A stretch of 64,000 nt of DNA from JBBRHH01 sp963788015 (GTDB taxonomy: Bacteria > Planctomycetota > Phycisphaerae > Tepidisphaerales > Tepidisphaeraceae), in NCBI GenBank assembly GCA_963788015.1, contig CAWBEY010000012.1, positions 1,426,001 to 1,490,000 of the forward strand. Reading direction: 5' to 3'. The notes beneath the pieces are model-generated. The model worked only from the letters and a program-made list of their open reading frames with translations, made no database searches and was not told the DNA's origin. A program made the translations under genes and the position numbers. This document shows, in pieces, positions 13,077 through 21,881 of the stretch. Positions within the stretch are counted from its first letter, which is position 1; each line of letters begins with the position of its first letter.

Positions 13077-14276
13077 ATGTCGCGCATGTCCTACAGTCGC
13101 TTTCAACAACACCTGCACGATCAACTGGCAGGCATCACCTCCGCCGGCCTTTCCAAGGCCGAGCGCATCATCACCACACCCCAAAAGCCCCACCTGGCCA
13201 CCAGCGCCCGAGGCAAGGTCTTAAATCTCTGCGCCAACAATTATCTGGGCCTCGCGGATCATCCCGACGTAATCCAGGCCGCCCATGAAGCCCTGAATCG
13301 CTGGGGCTACGGAATGGCCAGCGTCCGCTTCATCTGCGGCACCCAGCAGATTCACAAAGACCTTGAGGCGGCGCTCAGCAGTTACCTTCACACCGACGAC
13401 ACGATCCTCTATTCCTCCGCATTCGATGCCAACGGCGGCCTGTTCGAAACTCTGCTCGGCCCGGATGACGCAGTGATCTCCGATGAACTCAATCACGCCT
13501 CCATCATCGACGGCGTGCGCCTCTGCAAGGCAACGCGGTATCGCTACAAGAACAACGACATGGCCGATCTGGAAGCGCGGCTGCTCGAAGCAAAGGACGC
13601 CCGATTCCGCATGATCGCCACCGATGGCGTCTTCTCAATGGATGGCGTGATTGCAAATCTTCCGGCCATTTGTGACTTGGCCGACAAACACGATGCACTG
13701 GTCATGGTCGATGACTCCCACGCCACCGGCTTCATGGGAAAAACCGGCCGCGGCACACACGAATATCACAATGTCATCAATCGCATCGACATCCTTACCG
13801 GCACCCTGGGCAAGGCATTAAGTGGCGGATCGGGTGGATACACCTCGGGGCGAAAAGAGATCATCGAACTCCTCCGCCAGCGCTCCCGCCCGTACCTGTT
13901 CTCCAACTCCCTCCCCCCGCCCATCGTGGGCGCCGCCCTCAAGGCGGTTTCGCTATTAAAATCATCCACGCAGTGGCGCGACCAGTTGGAAGAAAACACC
14001 AAATTCTTCCGACGCGCAATGACCGAGGCCGATTTCAAGATCGTGCCCGGCACGCACCCCATCGTCCCAATCATGCTCGGCGACGCCCCTCTAGCGGCCA
14101 AGATGGCCGAGCGCCTGTTGGATCACGGCATCTACGTCATCGCCTTTTCATTCCCGGTCGTACCGCAGGGAAAGGCGCGGATTCGAGTGCAGGTTTCGGC
14201 AGCCCACACGCGGACAGACCTGGAGTTTGCGGTGAAGGCCTTTGCGACGGTGAAGGGGGAGCTGGGGCTGGCCTGA
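13077..14276 (+). CDS. kbl: 2-amino-3-ketobutyrate CoA ligase (glycine C-acetyltransferase)
   Basis: A 399-residue PLP enzyme of the alpha-oxoamine synthase group. In threonine degradation it cleaves 2-amino-3-ketobutyrate with CoA to glycine and acetyl-CoA. Seen directly: N-N-Y-L-G-L-A near residue 57, S-V-R-F-I-C-G-T-Q near 82, the D-E-L-N-H-A-S-I-I-D-G PLP-stacking region, V-D-D-S-H-A-T-G-F with the PLP-binding aspartate, and the Schiff-base lysine K246 in L-G-K-A-L-S-G-G. S-V-R-F-I-C-G-T-Q-Q-I-H is characteristic of Kbl rather than BioF or HemA. Length matches the family. Two in-frame ATG codons (13077, 13086) are possible starts. No tdh gene is next to it; it begins 25 bases after dnaE2 and converges with the next gene. 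Confidence 0.93.
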   Translation: MSRMSYSRFQQHLHDQLAGITSAGLSKAERIITTPQKPHLATSARGKVLNLCANNYLGLADHPDVIQAAHEALNRWGYGMASVRFICGTQQIHKDLEAALSSYLHTDDTILYSSAFDANGGLFETLLGPDDAVISDELNHASIIDGVRLCKATRYRYKNNDMADLEARLLEAKDARFRMIATDGVFSMDGVIANLPAICDLADKHDALVMVDDSHATGFMGKTGRGTHEYHNVINRIDILTGTLGKALSGGSGGYTSGRKEIIELLRQRSRPYLFSNSLPPPIVGAALKAVSLLKSSTQWRDQLEENTKFFRRAMTEADFKIVPGTHPIVPIMLGDAPLAAKMAERLLDHGIYVIAFSFPVVPQGKARIRVQVSAAHTRTDLEFAVKAFATVKGELGLA

Positions 14277-14279
14277 GAT

Positions 14280-14818
14280 TCATCGCCTGCTCAGCGGCTT
14301 CATCCCAAGCTCCACCCGCACCTGATTAACCCGCGCCACACCGGCCGATCTTCGTGCAGGAAACGCATCAGGGCGCTGGTGGATACGCCCAGCATCACGG
14401 CCGCCCGCGGCACGCTCCATTGCTCGGCCTTCAGAACGTCGAGCACGAGCGCGATGGTGTCGGGGTAGCGGGGGTTTTTGGGGGACATGTGCAGGCCGGG
14501 ATATTCCGACAGCCAGGGCGGGGGTTGGAAGTTGATCGCATCAATCTCAACGCGTCCGGCGGCCATGGCGAGCTTGTGACGGAGATTGCGCAGGGCGTGG
14601 ATGCGGTTTTCGCGCTGGGAGCGTGAATCCGTGGCGGCGGCGGAGATGCCGGTGGGCAGGTGGGTGATGCGGACGGCGGCGTTGGTTTTGTGACGCTTTT
14701 GGCCGCCGGGACCGGAGCCAACGAAGGCCTCGAAGCGACACTGGGCCAGGAGCTTTTCGTCGGAGAGGTCCCAGGGGGCGTCGGGGGTGGGCGCGGGATG
14801 TTCGGATGCGCGGCTCAT
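14280..14818 (-). CDS. Stand-alone GGQ release-factor-like protein (frameshifted near its end)
   Basis: About 179 residues holding only the RF-1 catalytic domain. G-S-G-P-G-G-Q-K-R-H-K-T-N carries the GGQ that triggers peptidyl-tRNA hydrolysis on the ribosome. There is no stop-codon-reading domain, so it resembles ribosome-rescue or organelle-type factors rather than RF1/RF2. After the GGQ domain a short helical part (V-P-R-A-A-V-M-L-G-V-S-T-S-A-L) follows. The annotated frame ends early, but a missing G near 14335 restores the continuation R-V-N-Q-V-R-V-E-L-G-M-K-P-L, a natural end, with stop at 14280. The gene converges with kbl across only 3 bases. Confidence 0.75.
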
Positions 14819-14862
14819 GGCGTGATGGTATGTTTCGATAAAGCGTTAGGTCGAATGAGACA

Positions 14863-15652
14863 TTATTCCCGAACGGTTACGCCAAGAATTCCAGCGTACT
14901 CGGAGGTCGATGCGGTGTTTGGATCGTTGGGCGGGTAGAAATCCGAGATGACGCCATCGAGATAGAGTGCCTGCCGGCAGTTCAAGGTCTGCTTGAACAA
15001 GACCGCGATCTCGTGGAACGTGACCGGCTCGCGCGATAGCACAAATAGGACGTGGTCCTTGTCTACAACTCCTACACCGCTGCGAATGCGACGATTTTCT
15101 GAATCCTTTGGGAACAGCGCGTTGATCTGTCCGTCGATCACGAGGGGTGGCCCGGATTGCGTGGCGAGGTGAACGCCGCTGTAGTCACATGAAGCCGTGG
15201 TCGAGTCAGCGATTGACGCTCCGGTTTGGTCGACGCGAAAGACTCCGTTGGGCTTCAGATAGAAATTCCCGTCGCCATCGCTCAAATTCAATGAAGAAAG
15301 CTCCCGACCCTCCTCGATATGCAGTCCGCAGGGGGTGAAGTCTGGATTGAACATGCCGGCATTGGTGGCAAAGAGGAGGCGCTTGCCTTTGGCAGCCAGT
15401 TGTTTCTTGAGTTGCTCGAAGCTTCCATACCGCACCCCATCCTGATCCTTCCAGTAAAGTCGCAAATCCAATGTGCGGCAGATCGGCCCTTGCGATAGTG
15501 AATCCGTGCCCGCCATCGGACATGATTTGGATGTCAACGTCACCCCGCGCTGATTTGCCATTACAGGCCTTCGCAAAACGGTAGGCGATCATGCCAAACC
15601 CAATGGTCAAGGCAGCGGCGCCCAAGAGGGCGAACTGGAATCGCCTTCGCAT
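14863..15652 (-). CDS. Phosphodiester glycosidase-like (NAGPA domain) protein, frameshifted
   Basis: About 262 residues. The N-terminus, from the ATG at 15652, is a signal anchor (F-A-L-L-G-A-A-A-L-T-I-G-F-G-M-I-A). The frame changes near 15475 and the fold then reads L-D-L-R-L-Y-W-K-D-Q-D-G, A-T-N-A-G-M-F, C-G-L-H-I-E-E-G, K-P-N-G-V-F and G-P-P-L-V-I-D-G, closing with L-Y-L-D-G-V-I-S-D-F-Y. The N-A-G-M-F and L-D-G blocks are hallmarks of the NAGPA/DUF2233 family, known from the human uncovering enzyme and from bacterial periplasmic proteins. Substrate is unknown. Probably exported and acting on a phosphodiester-linked sugar; that is inference. Confidence 0.7.
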
Positions 15653-15799
15653 GAATCTATACTACCCGATCGTTCCAACTCCAAGGCTGATCTTCCCTCC
15701 CATCTTTCCCAATTTCCCCAAGTCGCGTTGAACGCTTGGGCTCGCGTCCTACAATACGCTCCTTCCGCGTTTCTTAGATTGACTGGCAAGGATGGGTGA

Positions 15800-17515
15800 G
15801 TGTTCGACGCTGATCATCTGAAGCTGACCGACTTCATGGACCTGCCCACCCTGCAGGAGATCCAGGACAGCTTTGCAGCAGTGGCCAATGTGAAGGCCAC
15901 GATTACCGATGCCGACGGCACGCTCATTACCCAGCCAGTCCCGACGACGGAGTTTTTGAGGCGGCAGAAGGCCATCGCGGCTGCCGAGGCAAACGATGAA
16001 GGGCCACAGCGCGATGGGGCGGAATATGTCGCGCCGATCATTGTCAACAACCAGCGTCTGGGGACGATCCGCATGGCGGCTAACGGGTCGTCCCGGCCCC
16101 CTCTGGATGAAGCGAAGCTGAGCCAGTTGGCCGAGAAGTCGGGCCTGGATTTGAAGCAACTTCGGTCGATTGCCAGCCAGCTTTCGCGCGACCGCAACAC
16201 GCGGTCGGCGGCGATTCACTTTTTGTTTCTGCTGGCCAATGCGATCGCGCGGTTGTGCTTTCAGGAGTTTCAGCTTCGCCGCCGGATTGATGAGCTGACG
16301 GCCGTTTATAACGTGACAATGATGCTGGCCGACGTGCGCGACCTGGCCAAGGTGCTGCAGCGCACGGTGGAGGTGGTGACGGACGTCATGAACGTGAAGG
16401 CCAGCTCGATCCGGCTGATTGACCGGGAAAAAGATGAGCTAGTCATCCGCGCCGTACATAATCTGTCCATCGAATATGTGGACAAAGGGCCGATTCTCTT
16501 GAGCAGGGCCGAGATCGATCGGGAGGCGCTTTCGACGAAGGGGTTCGCATACGTGCGAAACATGTCGCAGGACCCGCGCGTGCAGTATCCTCAGCAGTCG
16601 GTGCGCGAGGGGATCGTTTCGATGCTTTCAGTGGGCATGCGCTACAAAGGCCGTCCCATCGGGGCGCTGCGGGTTTACACGAGTGAAGAAACGCATTTTT
16701 CGCAGTTGCAGATCGACTTGTTAAAGGCGGTTGCGGCACAGGCGGCGGCGGCGATCGAGAACGCGCGGCTATTGGCTGAGACGATTCAGGCGCAGGCGCT
16801 GGAGCGGCAGGTGCAGATGGCCGTGGACGTGCAGCTTCGGCTTGTGCCCCAGCGGGCGCCCGACATTCCCGGCATCGACGTCGCAAGCGTCTATGTGCCA
16901 TGCTATGAGCTGGGGGGCGATCTGTTCGATTTTATTCCGCTGGCCGACGACAACCTCGGGCTCGTCATCGCCGACGTCGCGGGGAAGGGCGTACCGGCCA
17001 GCTTGATTATGGCCAGCGTTCGGGCGGCACTTCGGGCGCACGTGGACAATATCTACTACCTGTACGAGGTGATGCATCGCGTGAACGTGATGATCTACCG
17101 CGACACCAAGCCGTCGGAGTTCGTCACCCTGTTTTACGGCGTGCTCGACACCCGCAACAAACGGTTTACCTACTGCAACGCCGGCCATCCCCCGGCCATG
17201 CTGCTGCGCAACGGCGAAGTGACGGACCTGACCGGCGGCAGCCTCGTGCTGGGGGTTGATCCGGAGGAATCTTACCGGCAGGAAGTGGTGCAGCTTCAAG
17301 GGGGGGACGTGCTGCTGCTGTACACCGACGGGCTGACGGAGGCGATGAATTTTCAGCGGCAGGTGTATGGCCGACAGCGCGTGGTGGAGTCGCTGGCCAA
17401 AGGGGGCGTGACGGCCGAGGTGATCGCTCAAAACGTGCTGTGGGACATGCGCCGGTTCGTGGGCCTGACGGCGCGAAACGATGATGTGACGATGATCGTG
17501 GCGAAGATTTTGTGA
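15800..17515 (+). CDS. PocR-GAF-PP2C (SpoIIE-type) serine phosphatase
   Basis: A 571-residue signalling protein. Residues 1-150 resemble a PocR ligand-sensing domain (L-Q-E-I-Q-D-S-F-A, D-A-D-G-T-L-I-T). A short coiled coil follows (F-Q-L-R-R-R-I-D-E-L), then a GAF domain about residues 175-330, another helix, and a PP2C-type phosphatase about 345-571. The phosphatase has the metal-binding motifs G-G-D-L-F-D-F, V-A-G-K-G-V-P-A-S-L, N-A-G-H-P-P-A, Y-T-D-G-L-T-E and R-N-D-D-V-T-M, all complete, so it should be active. Such proteins dephosphorylate anti-sigma-factor antagonists in partner-switching; no anti-sigma gene is nearby. Start is GTG at 15800. Confidence 0.88.
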   Translation: MFDADHLKLTDFMDLPTLQEIQDSFAAVANVKATITDADGTLITQPVPTTEFLRRQKAIAAAEANDEGPQRDGAEYVAPIIVNNQRLGTIRMAANGSSRPPLDEAKLSQLAEKSGLDLKQLRSIASQLSRDRNTRSAAIHFLFLLANAIARLCFQEFQLRRRIDELTAVYNVTMMLADVRDLAKVLQRTVEVVTDVMNVKASSIRLIDREKDELVIRAVHNLSIEYVDKGPILLSRAEIDREALSTKGFAYVRNMSQDPRVQYPQQSVREGIVSMLSVGMRYKGRPIGALRVYTSEETHFSQLQIDLLKAVAAQAAAAIENARLLAETIQAQALERQVQMAVDVQLRLVPQRAPDIPGIDVASVYVPCYELGGDLFDFIPLADDNLGLVIADVAGKGVPASLIMASVRAALRAHVDNIYYLYEVMHRVNVMIYRDTKPSEFVTLFYGVLDTRNKRFTYCNAGHPPAMLLRNGEVTDLTGGSLVLGVDPEESYRQEVVQLQGGDVLLLYTDGLTEAMNFQRQVYGRQRVVESLAKGGVTAEVIAQNVLWDMRRFVGLTARNDDVTMIVAKIL

Positions 17516-17521
17516 GGGGCG

Positions 17522-17543
17522 GCAGTCAGTAGTCAGTACTCAG
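17522..17543 (+). repeat. CAGTAGT heptad repeat
   Basis: About three 7-base units (CAGTCAGTAGTCAGTACTCA) fill the gap between the phosphatase stop and the next start, where the ribosome binding site would be expected. Confidence 0.7.
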
Positions 17544-17549
17544 GTGGCC

Positions 17550-18812
17550 ATGCGTTTTCTTCTCACTCCCATTGGCTCCAGCGGTGACGTCCAGCCGTTT
17601 GTGGGCCTGGGGATGGCGCTGCGGCGGCGGGGGCATGATGTCACCGTCATTACCAACGATCATTTTGAGCCGCTGGTGCGGCGGTGCGGGCTGGAGTTTG
17701 TCACCAGCGGCACGAGCACGGAATACCGCGCGATCATCGACAACGCCGACATCTGGCACCCCAGGCGTGGGTTTCGCACCATCATGCAGGCGTTTACCCA
17801 CAAGCTGCCGGCGCTGTACGAAACAGTGACGCGGCTTGCCGCCGGGGGCGAGACGACCGTGGTCGCACACAGTCTCGACTTTGCCTCGCGCGTCGCTCAC
17901 GATGCAACCGGCCTGCCGCTGGTGACGATGCACCTCTCGCCGATTATTTTTCGCTCGATGCATGAGGTGCCAGTTCCGCGCGGGCGGATGGACATCTCTG
18001 GCTTTCCGCAGTGGTTCAAGCGCACGATGTATTGGGCAGCCGACCGGTTCCTGCTAGATCCGTATCTGGCCTCGCCAATCAATGAACTGCGGCGTGCGCA
18101 TGGGCTTGGGCCGGTGGAGCGTGTGCTGCAAAGCTGGTGTCACTCGCCGATGTTGACGCTGGGGATGTTTCCCGATTGGTTCGCCGCGCCGCAGCCGGAT
18201 TGGCCGGGGCAGGTGCGGCTGACGGGCTTCCCATTATTTCAGGAGCAGGGTGTGAGCGAGGTGTCGGAGGAGTTGGATACGTTTCTGGCGGATGGGACGC
18301 CGCCAATCGTCTTCACGCCCGGATCGGCGATGGTGCATGGGCAATCGTTTTTCAAGTCGGCGGCGGAGGCGTGCAGGCGGCTTGGGCAGCGGGGATTGTT
18401 GCTGACGCGATTTTCTGAGCAGGTGCCGGATCATCTGCCAGAGACGGTGCGGCATTTTGATTATGCGCCCCTGAGTGAAATTCTTGGCAGGTGCGGCGCG
18501 CTGGTGCATCACGGCGGGATCGGGACGACGGCCGCGGGGTTCGCGGGCGGCGTGCCACAAATCATCATGCCCATGAGTCACGATCAGCCAGACAATGCGG
18601 CCCGCATCCTGCGGCTGGGCGTGGGAGATCGGCTGTTTCCGAAACAGTTTACGGGGCGGGCGCTGGCCAGGAAGCTCGAGCCGCTGCTGGAATCGGAGCA
18701 GGTGCGGCAGCGCTGCGCCGTGTTGGCGACGCGATGTGCTGCGAACAATGCATTGGAGGAGGCGTGTTCGCTGATCGAAGCTCGGCGGCCGGGGCGTGTG
18801 GTCGCTCATTGA
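17550..18812 (+). CDS. GT1-family (UGT/MGT-like) glycosyltransferase
   Basis: A 420-residue GT-B enzyme transferring a nucleotide-activated sugar to a small or lipid acceptor. The N-terminal domain starts M-R-F-L-L-T-P-I-G-S-S-G-D-V-Q-P-F, the glycine-rich turn of the family. The donor-binding signature is in the C-terminal half: V-H-H-G-G-I-G-T-T-A-A-G-F, then P-M-S-H-D-Q-P-D-N-A. The acceptor cannot be told; the closest named types are rhamnosyl and macrolide-type transferases. I chose ATG at 17550 over the GTG at 17544 because the beta strand starts directly there. It follows the phosphatase after a 7-base repeat array and has no clear ribosome binding site. Confidence 0.85.
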   Translation: MRFLLTPIGSSGDVQPFVGLGMALRRRGHDVTVITNDHFEPLVRRCGLEFVTSGTSTEYRAIIDNADIWHPRRGFRTIMQAFTHKLPALYETVTRLAAGGETTVVAHSLDFASRVAHDATGLPLVTMHLSPIIFRSMHEVPVPRGRMDISGFPQWFKRTMYWAADRFLLDPYLASPINELRRAHGLGPVERVLQSWCHSPMLTLGMFPDWFAAPQPDWPGQVRLTGFPLFQEQGVSEVSEELDTFLADGTPPIVFTPGSAMVHGQSFFKSAAEACRRLGQRGLLLTRFSEQVPDHLPETVRHFDYAPLSEILGRCGALVHHGGIGTTAAGFAGGVPQIIMPMSHDQPDNAARILRLGVGDRLFPKQFTGRALARKLEPLLESEQVRQRCAVLATRCAANNALEEACSLIEARRPGRVVAH

Positions 18813-18842
18813 ACAACCCTGCGCTTCAATTACAGTCCACCC

Positions 18843-19898
18843 ATGCCCGCCACCCCTCTGCTTCCCGAAGACGATGACTTGCCGCCGGATGTGGATGCGG
18901 CCGCGCCTTCGATTGAGAAGGAGGAGGACGAAGATCTTGAGCATTTTCACTTCAAGCCCAGCCGCACTCTCACCCGCCGCATTGACCAATATCTCACCGA
19001 CCGCATCCCCTACCTCTCCCGCGCGGCCGTGCAGCGCCTGATTGACGATGGGCTGGTGAAAGTCAATGGCAAGGCGACCAAAGCGAGCTACAAGCCCAAG
19101 GCCGGCGACCGCATTGATATGGTCGCTCCCCCCGAGCCCACCAATGAAATCATCCCCGAGCCCATCCCCCTGGAGATTGTGTACGAAGACGAACACTTCA
19201 TGGCAATCAACAAACAGACCAATCTCATGGTCCACCCCGCGCGGGGCGTCTGGACGGGAACGCTTGTCAACGCCCTGGTCTATTACGGCCAGAAATGGTC
19301 CACCATCAACGGCAACTGGCGCCCCGGAATCCTTCACCGTCTGGATCGCAATACCACTGGAATCATGCTGGTCGCCAAGAGCGACGAAGCCCACTGGCGC
19401 ATCGCGCGCCAATTTGAAAACCGCACGATCCAGAAAACATATCTTGCCGTCATAGAAGGCATTCCCCAATTCAAATCGGACGTAATCGATCTGCCGATTG
19501 GCCGGGATCGTTATCAGCGTGAAAAGCAGGCGATCCGCAAAATCGAAAACGGCGGGCGCAACGCCATCACGCGCTATGATGTTCTCGAAACATTTGACTA
19601 TCCCAAAGCTGCCGTCGAAGGGGCGCCCAAGCGCAGAAAATATTCGTTTGTAAAACTGACGCCCAAAACCGGCCGGACCCACCAGCTTCGCGTCCACATG
19701 CTGGCGATTGGTCACCCGATGGTGGGCGACAACATGTATACCGGGCAGGCGTTCGACGCGGAGGGCATCCACTTCACACGCCAGGCTCTCCATGCGGCCG
19801 AGATCACCTTTACGCACCCCGGCACGCTTGAGCCTATTACCCTGGCCGCCCCGCTGCCGCCTGACATCACTCGCCTGATTGAGGTGCTGCGCGGCTAA
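18843..19898 (+). CDS. RluA/RluD-family pseudouridine synthase
   Basis: A 351-residue RNA-modifying enzyme. After an acidic start (residues 1-38) comes an S4 RNA-binding domain, R-R-I-D-Q-Y-L-T to V-K-V-N-G-K, then the catalytic domain. The nucleophile is D168 in H-R-L-D-R-N-T-T-G; K-L-T-P-K-T-G-R-T-H-Q-L-R-V-H and H-P-M-V-G-D follow as expected. Domain order matches RluD (23S rRNA U1911/1915/1917 in E. coli), but the exact target is not proven by sequence. It lies 30 bases after the glycosyltransferase. Confidence 0.9.
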   Translation: MPATPLLPEDDDLPPDVDAAAPSIEKEEDEDLEHFHFKPSRTLTRRIDQYLTDRIPYLSRAAVQRLIDDGLVKVNGKATKASYKPKAGDRIDMVAPPEPTNEIIPEPIPLEIVYEDEHFMAINKQTNLMVHPARGVWTGTLVNALVYYGQKWSTINGNWRPGILHRLDRNTTGIMLVAKSDEAHWRIARQFENRTIQKTYLAVIEGIPQFKSDVIDLPIGRDRYQREKQAIRKIENGGRNAITRYDVLETFDYPKAAVEGAPKRRKYSFVKLTPKTGRTHQLRVHMLAIGHPMVGDNMYTGQAFDAEGIHFTRQALHAAEITFTHPGTLEPITLAAPLPPDITRLIEVLRG

Positions 19899-19973
19899 GT
19901 TCACTCTTATTATCAGAACCAGGCACCGCAATCAGCGTATTTGCCATAGTCGCGCGGAATTTCCCTGCCTGTA

Positions 19974-20002
19974 TTAACCCCGGCGGCTCTGGGGCGTATA
20001 AT
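19974..20002 (+). promoter_or_regulatory. Probable sigma70-type promoter of tatA
   Basis: TTAACC and a consensus TATAAT at 19997-20002, separated by 17 bases, 39 bases before the tatA start. An AAGGGA ribosome binding site follows at the right distance from the ATG at 20042. Confidence 0.5.
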
Positions 20003-20041
20003 AAAGACCGATCGAGTCTTCAATCGCAAAGGGACCAGCAT

Positions 20042-20425
20042 ATGTTTTTCAGCCTTGCTCAATCGCTCGCACTCGGAATGCCCGGCCTGGGCGAGTGGAT
20101 CGTCATCGGCGTCATCGCCGTCCTGCTCTTTGGAAAACGTTTGCCAGAGGTGGGCAAAAGCCTTGGCAAAGGCATTGTCGAATTTAAAAAAGGCCTGCGC
20201 GGCATCGAAGACGAGATCGACGTTCAAGCCACCGCCACGCCCCCTGCCCAAGCCGTCCTTCCCGCCGCTCATCGGTTCGATCCCTACACTGGCCAGCCGC
20301 TGGCGGGGCCGGAAACCGTCTCCGCCGCCCCACAGAAGTTTGATCCCTTCACCGGCAAGCCGTTGGAACACGCCGAAACCGTGAACCAGTCCGTCAGCGT
20401 GGGCGCTGAAGAGCATCACGGCTGA
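20042..20425 (+). CDS. tatA: Twin-arginine translocase TatA/TatE subunit
   Basis: A 127-residue protein with one N-terminal transmembrane helix, the F-G-K-R-L-P-E-V-G-K-S-L-G amphipathic hinge and helix of TatA, and a long soluble tail. TatA oligomers form the pore for folded proteins in the inner membrane. The tail contains two near-identical blocks, R-F-D-P-Y-T-G-Q-P-L and K-F-D-P-F-T-G-K-P-L, 25 residues apart, which is not a general TatA feature. The last 32 bases overlap the 3' end of astB on the other strand. No tatC is in view. Confidence 0.9.
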   Translation: MFFSLAQSLALGMPGLGEWIVIGVIAVLLFGKRLPEVGKSLGKGIVEFKKGLRGIEDEIDVQATATPPAQAVLPAAHRFDPYTGQPLAGPETVSAAPQKFDPFTGKPLEHAETVNQSVSVGAEEHHG

Positions 20426-21752
20426 TTCCAATTCCGAGAATTTTCATCAACTCCGCCATCGCGGTGCGCGATTCTTCTACGAGTTCGATGTCGGTCAGAT
20501 CATCGTGACCGAGCTGACACCGGTAGTGCTTGCCCACCCAATTCACCAGCTCACCGTAGAGCGCCTCGTTCAGTAGCACCCCCTGATGCATCACCGCCAG
20601 TTCCTCGGGCGTGAGGACGACGCGCAGGCGCAGGCACGCCGGCCCGCCGCCGTTGCGCATGCTTTGGCGTACTTCGACATACTGGACTGACTGGATCGGC
20701 GTGTCACGAGCTGGCAGCGATTCGAGAAACTGGCGCGTCGCCAAATGCTCGCGGCACTCGGTCGGCGCGATCATTGTCATGCCGCCGTTCGGCAGCGTCA
20801 CGATCTGGCTGTTGAACAGATACGACTGCACCGCCTCGTCCAGCGGCACCTCCTCCTCCTTCACGTCAATGACGAATAGTTCTGCCCCCCCTGCCCGCTC
20901 ATACATTGACCCCAGTTGCCGCAGCACGGCGTCGTGATTCGCAAAGGCACGCTGGTGGCAGAGCAACACGTTCTCGTTGGCCACCGCCACCACGTCATTA
21001 TGAAACACGCCGGCTTCAATCGCCTCGGCCGATTGTTGAACTAACAACGTGCCGGCCGGATCAAGCGCATGCAGCCGCGCTATGGCCGCGGAGGCTTCCA
21101 GCGTCTGCCGTGCCGGATATCGGAGCACCGCGCGCTCCTGGGCCAATGCCTCGCGGCCCCACACAAACACTTCGACTCCCCGGCGGGCGTGCGACGGGCA
21201 AACCCGCATATGGTTGGCCGCCCCTTCATCACAAAAATGCATCCCGGCCGGCAGTGGCGGGTGATGGGCGAAATACCGCTCCTCAGGGAAGATCACCCGA
21301 AGAATTTCTGCCGTCTGCCCCGCTTCCAGTGAGCGGTGAAACTGCGTCACCAGGTTCGCTGGCGTGAGGTGAACGCGCCGGTCCGGCGTATCGGCGCTGG
21401 GGGAGACTGTCGCGGCGTTCGCCGCCCACATGGCCGATGCACTCCAGCATCCGGCCAGCAGGACGCGGTTATGCCGATGCGCCTGCTGCAAAACTTCCGC
21501 ATCGGTTCCCGAGAAACCAACCCGCCGCAGCATGTTCAAATCCGGGCGATCCTGCGGCGGCAGCACCGCCTGCTTCAATCCCAGATCCATCAACACCTTC
21601 ATCTTCGCCAGCCCCTCCAGCGCCGCCTTTCTCGGGTTGGAAATCGCCTGCGCCGACTTGGCCGAAGCCAGATTGCCCCACGCCAGCCCGGCGTAGTTGT
21701 GCGTCGGCCCGACGATGGCATCGAAGTTAACCTCGATTGCGTTTGCGCTCAC
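20394..21752 (-). CDS. astB: N-succinylarginine dihydrolase
   Basis: A 452-residue enzyme of the amidinotransferase-like fold that converts N2-succinylarginine to N2-succinylornithine, CO2 and ammonia, the second step of the AST arginine pathway. The start is unmistakable: E-V-N-F-D-A-I-V-G-P-T-H-N-Y-A-G-L. Catalytic residues are visible: Glu in F-C-D-E-G-A-A-N-H, His in V-F-H-N-D-V-V-A-V-A-N, and Cys in N-G-G-G-P-A-C-L-R-L-R. Length fits the family. None of astA, astC, astD or astE is near, so it is a lone gene; a broader role in arginine or guanidino-compound turnover is possible. Its last 32 bases overlap the end of tatA, convergently. Confidence 0.93.
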   Translation of the reverse strand: MSANAIEVNFDAIVGPTHNYAGLAWGNLASAKSAQAISNPRKAALEGLAKMKVLMDLGLKQAVLPPQDRPDLNMLRRVGFSGTDAEVLQQAHRHNRVLLAGCWSASAMWAANAATVSPSADTPDRRVHLTPANLVTQFHRSLEAGQTAEILRVIFPEERYFAHHPPLPAGMHFCDEGAANHMRVCPSHARRGVEVFVWGREALAQERAVLRYPARQTLEASAAIARLHALDPAGTLLVQQSAEAIEAGVFHNDVVAVANENVLLCHQRAFANHDAVLRQLGSMYERAGGAELFVIDVKEEEVPLDEAVQSYLFNSQIVTLPNGGMTMIAPTECREHLATRQFLESLPARDTPIQSVQYVEVRQSMRNGGGPACLRLRVVLTPEELAVMHQGVLLNEALYGELVNWVGKHYRCQLGHDDLTDIELVEESRTAMAELMKILGIGISRDALQRPR

Positions 21753-21881
21753 GGTTCTTGAACCTCATTCAACGATAGGTCTCGTGTGGCGAAAAGTTCA
21801 TCTTGACCCCGCCGCCATGCTGCTTGAAGATGGCGCGTTCCTACTGGTATTAAGGCCGGTGAATCAACTGGAGATACGAAA

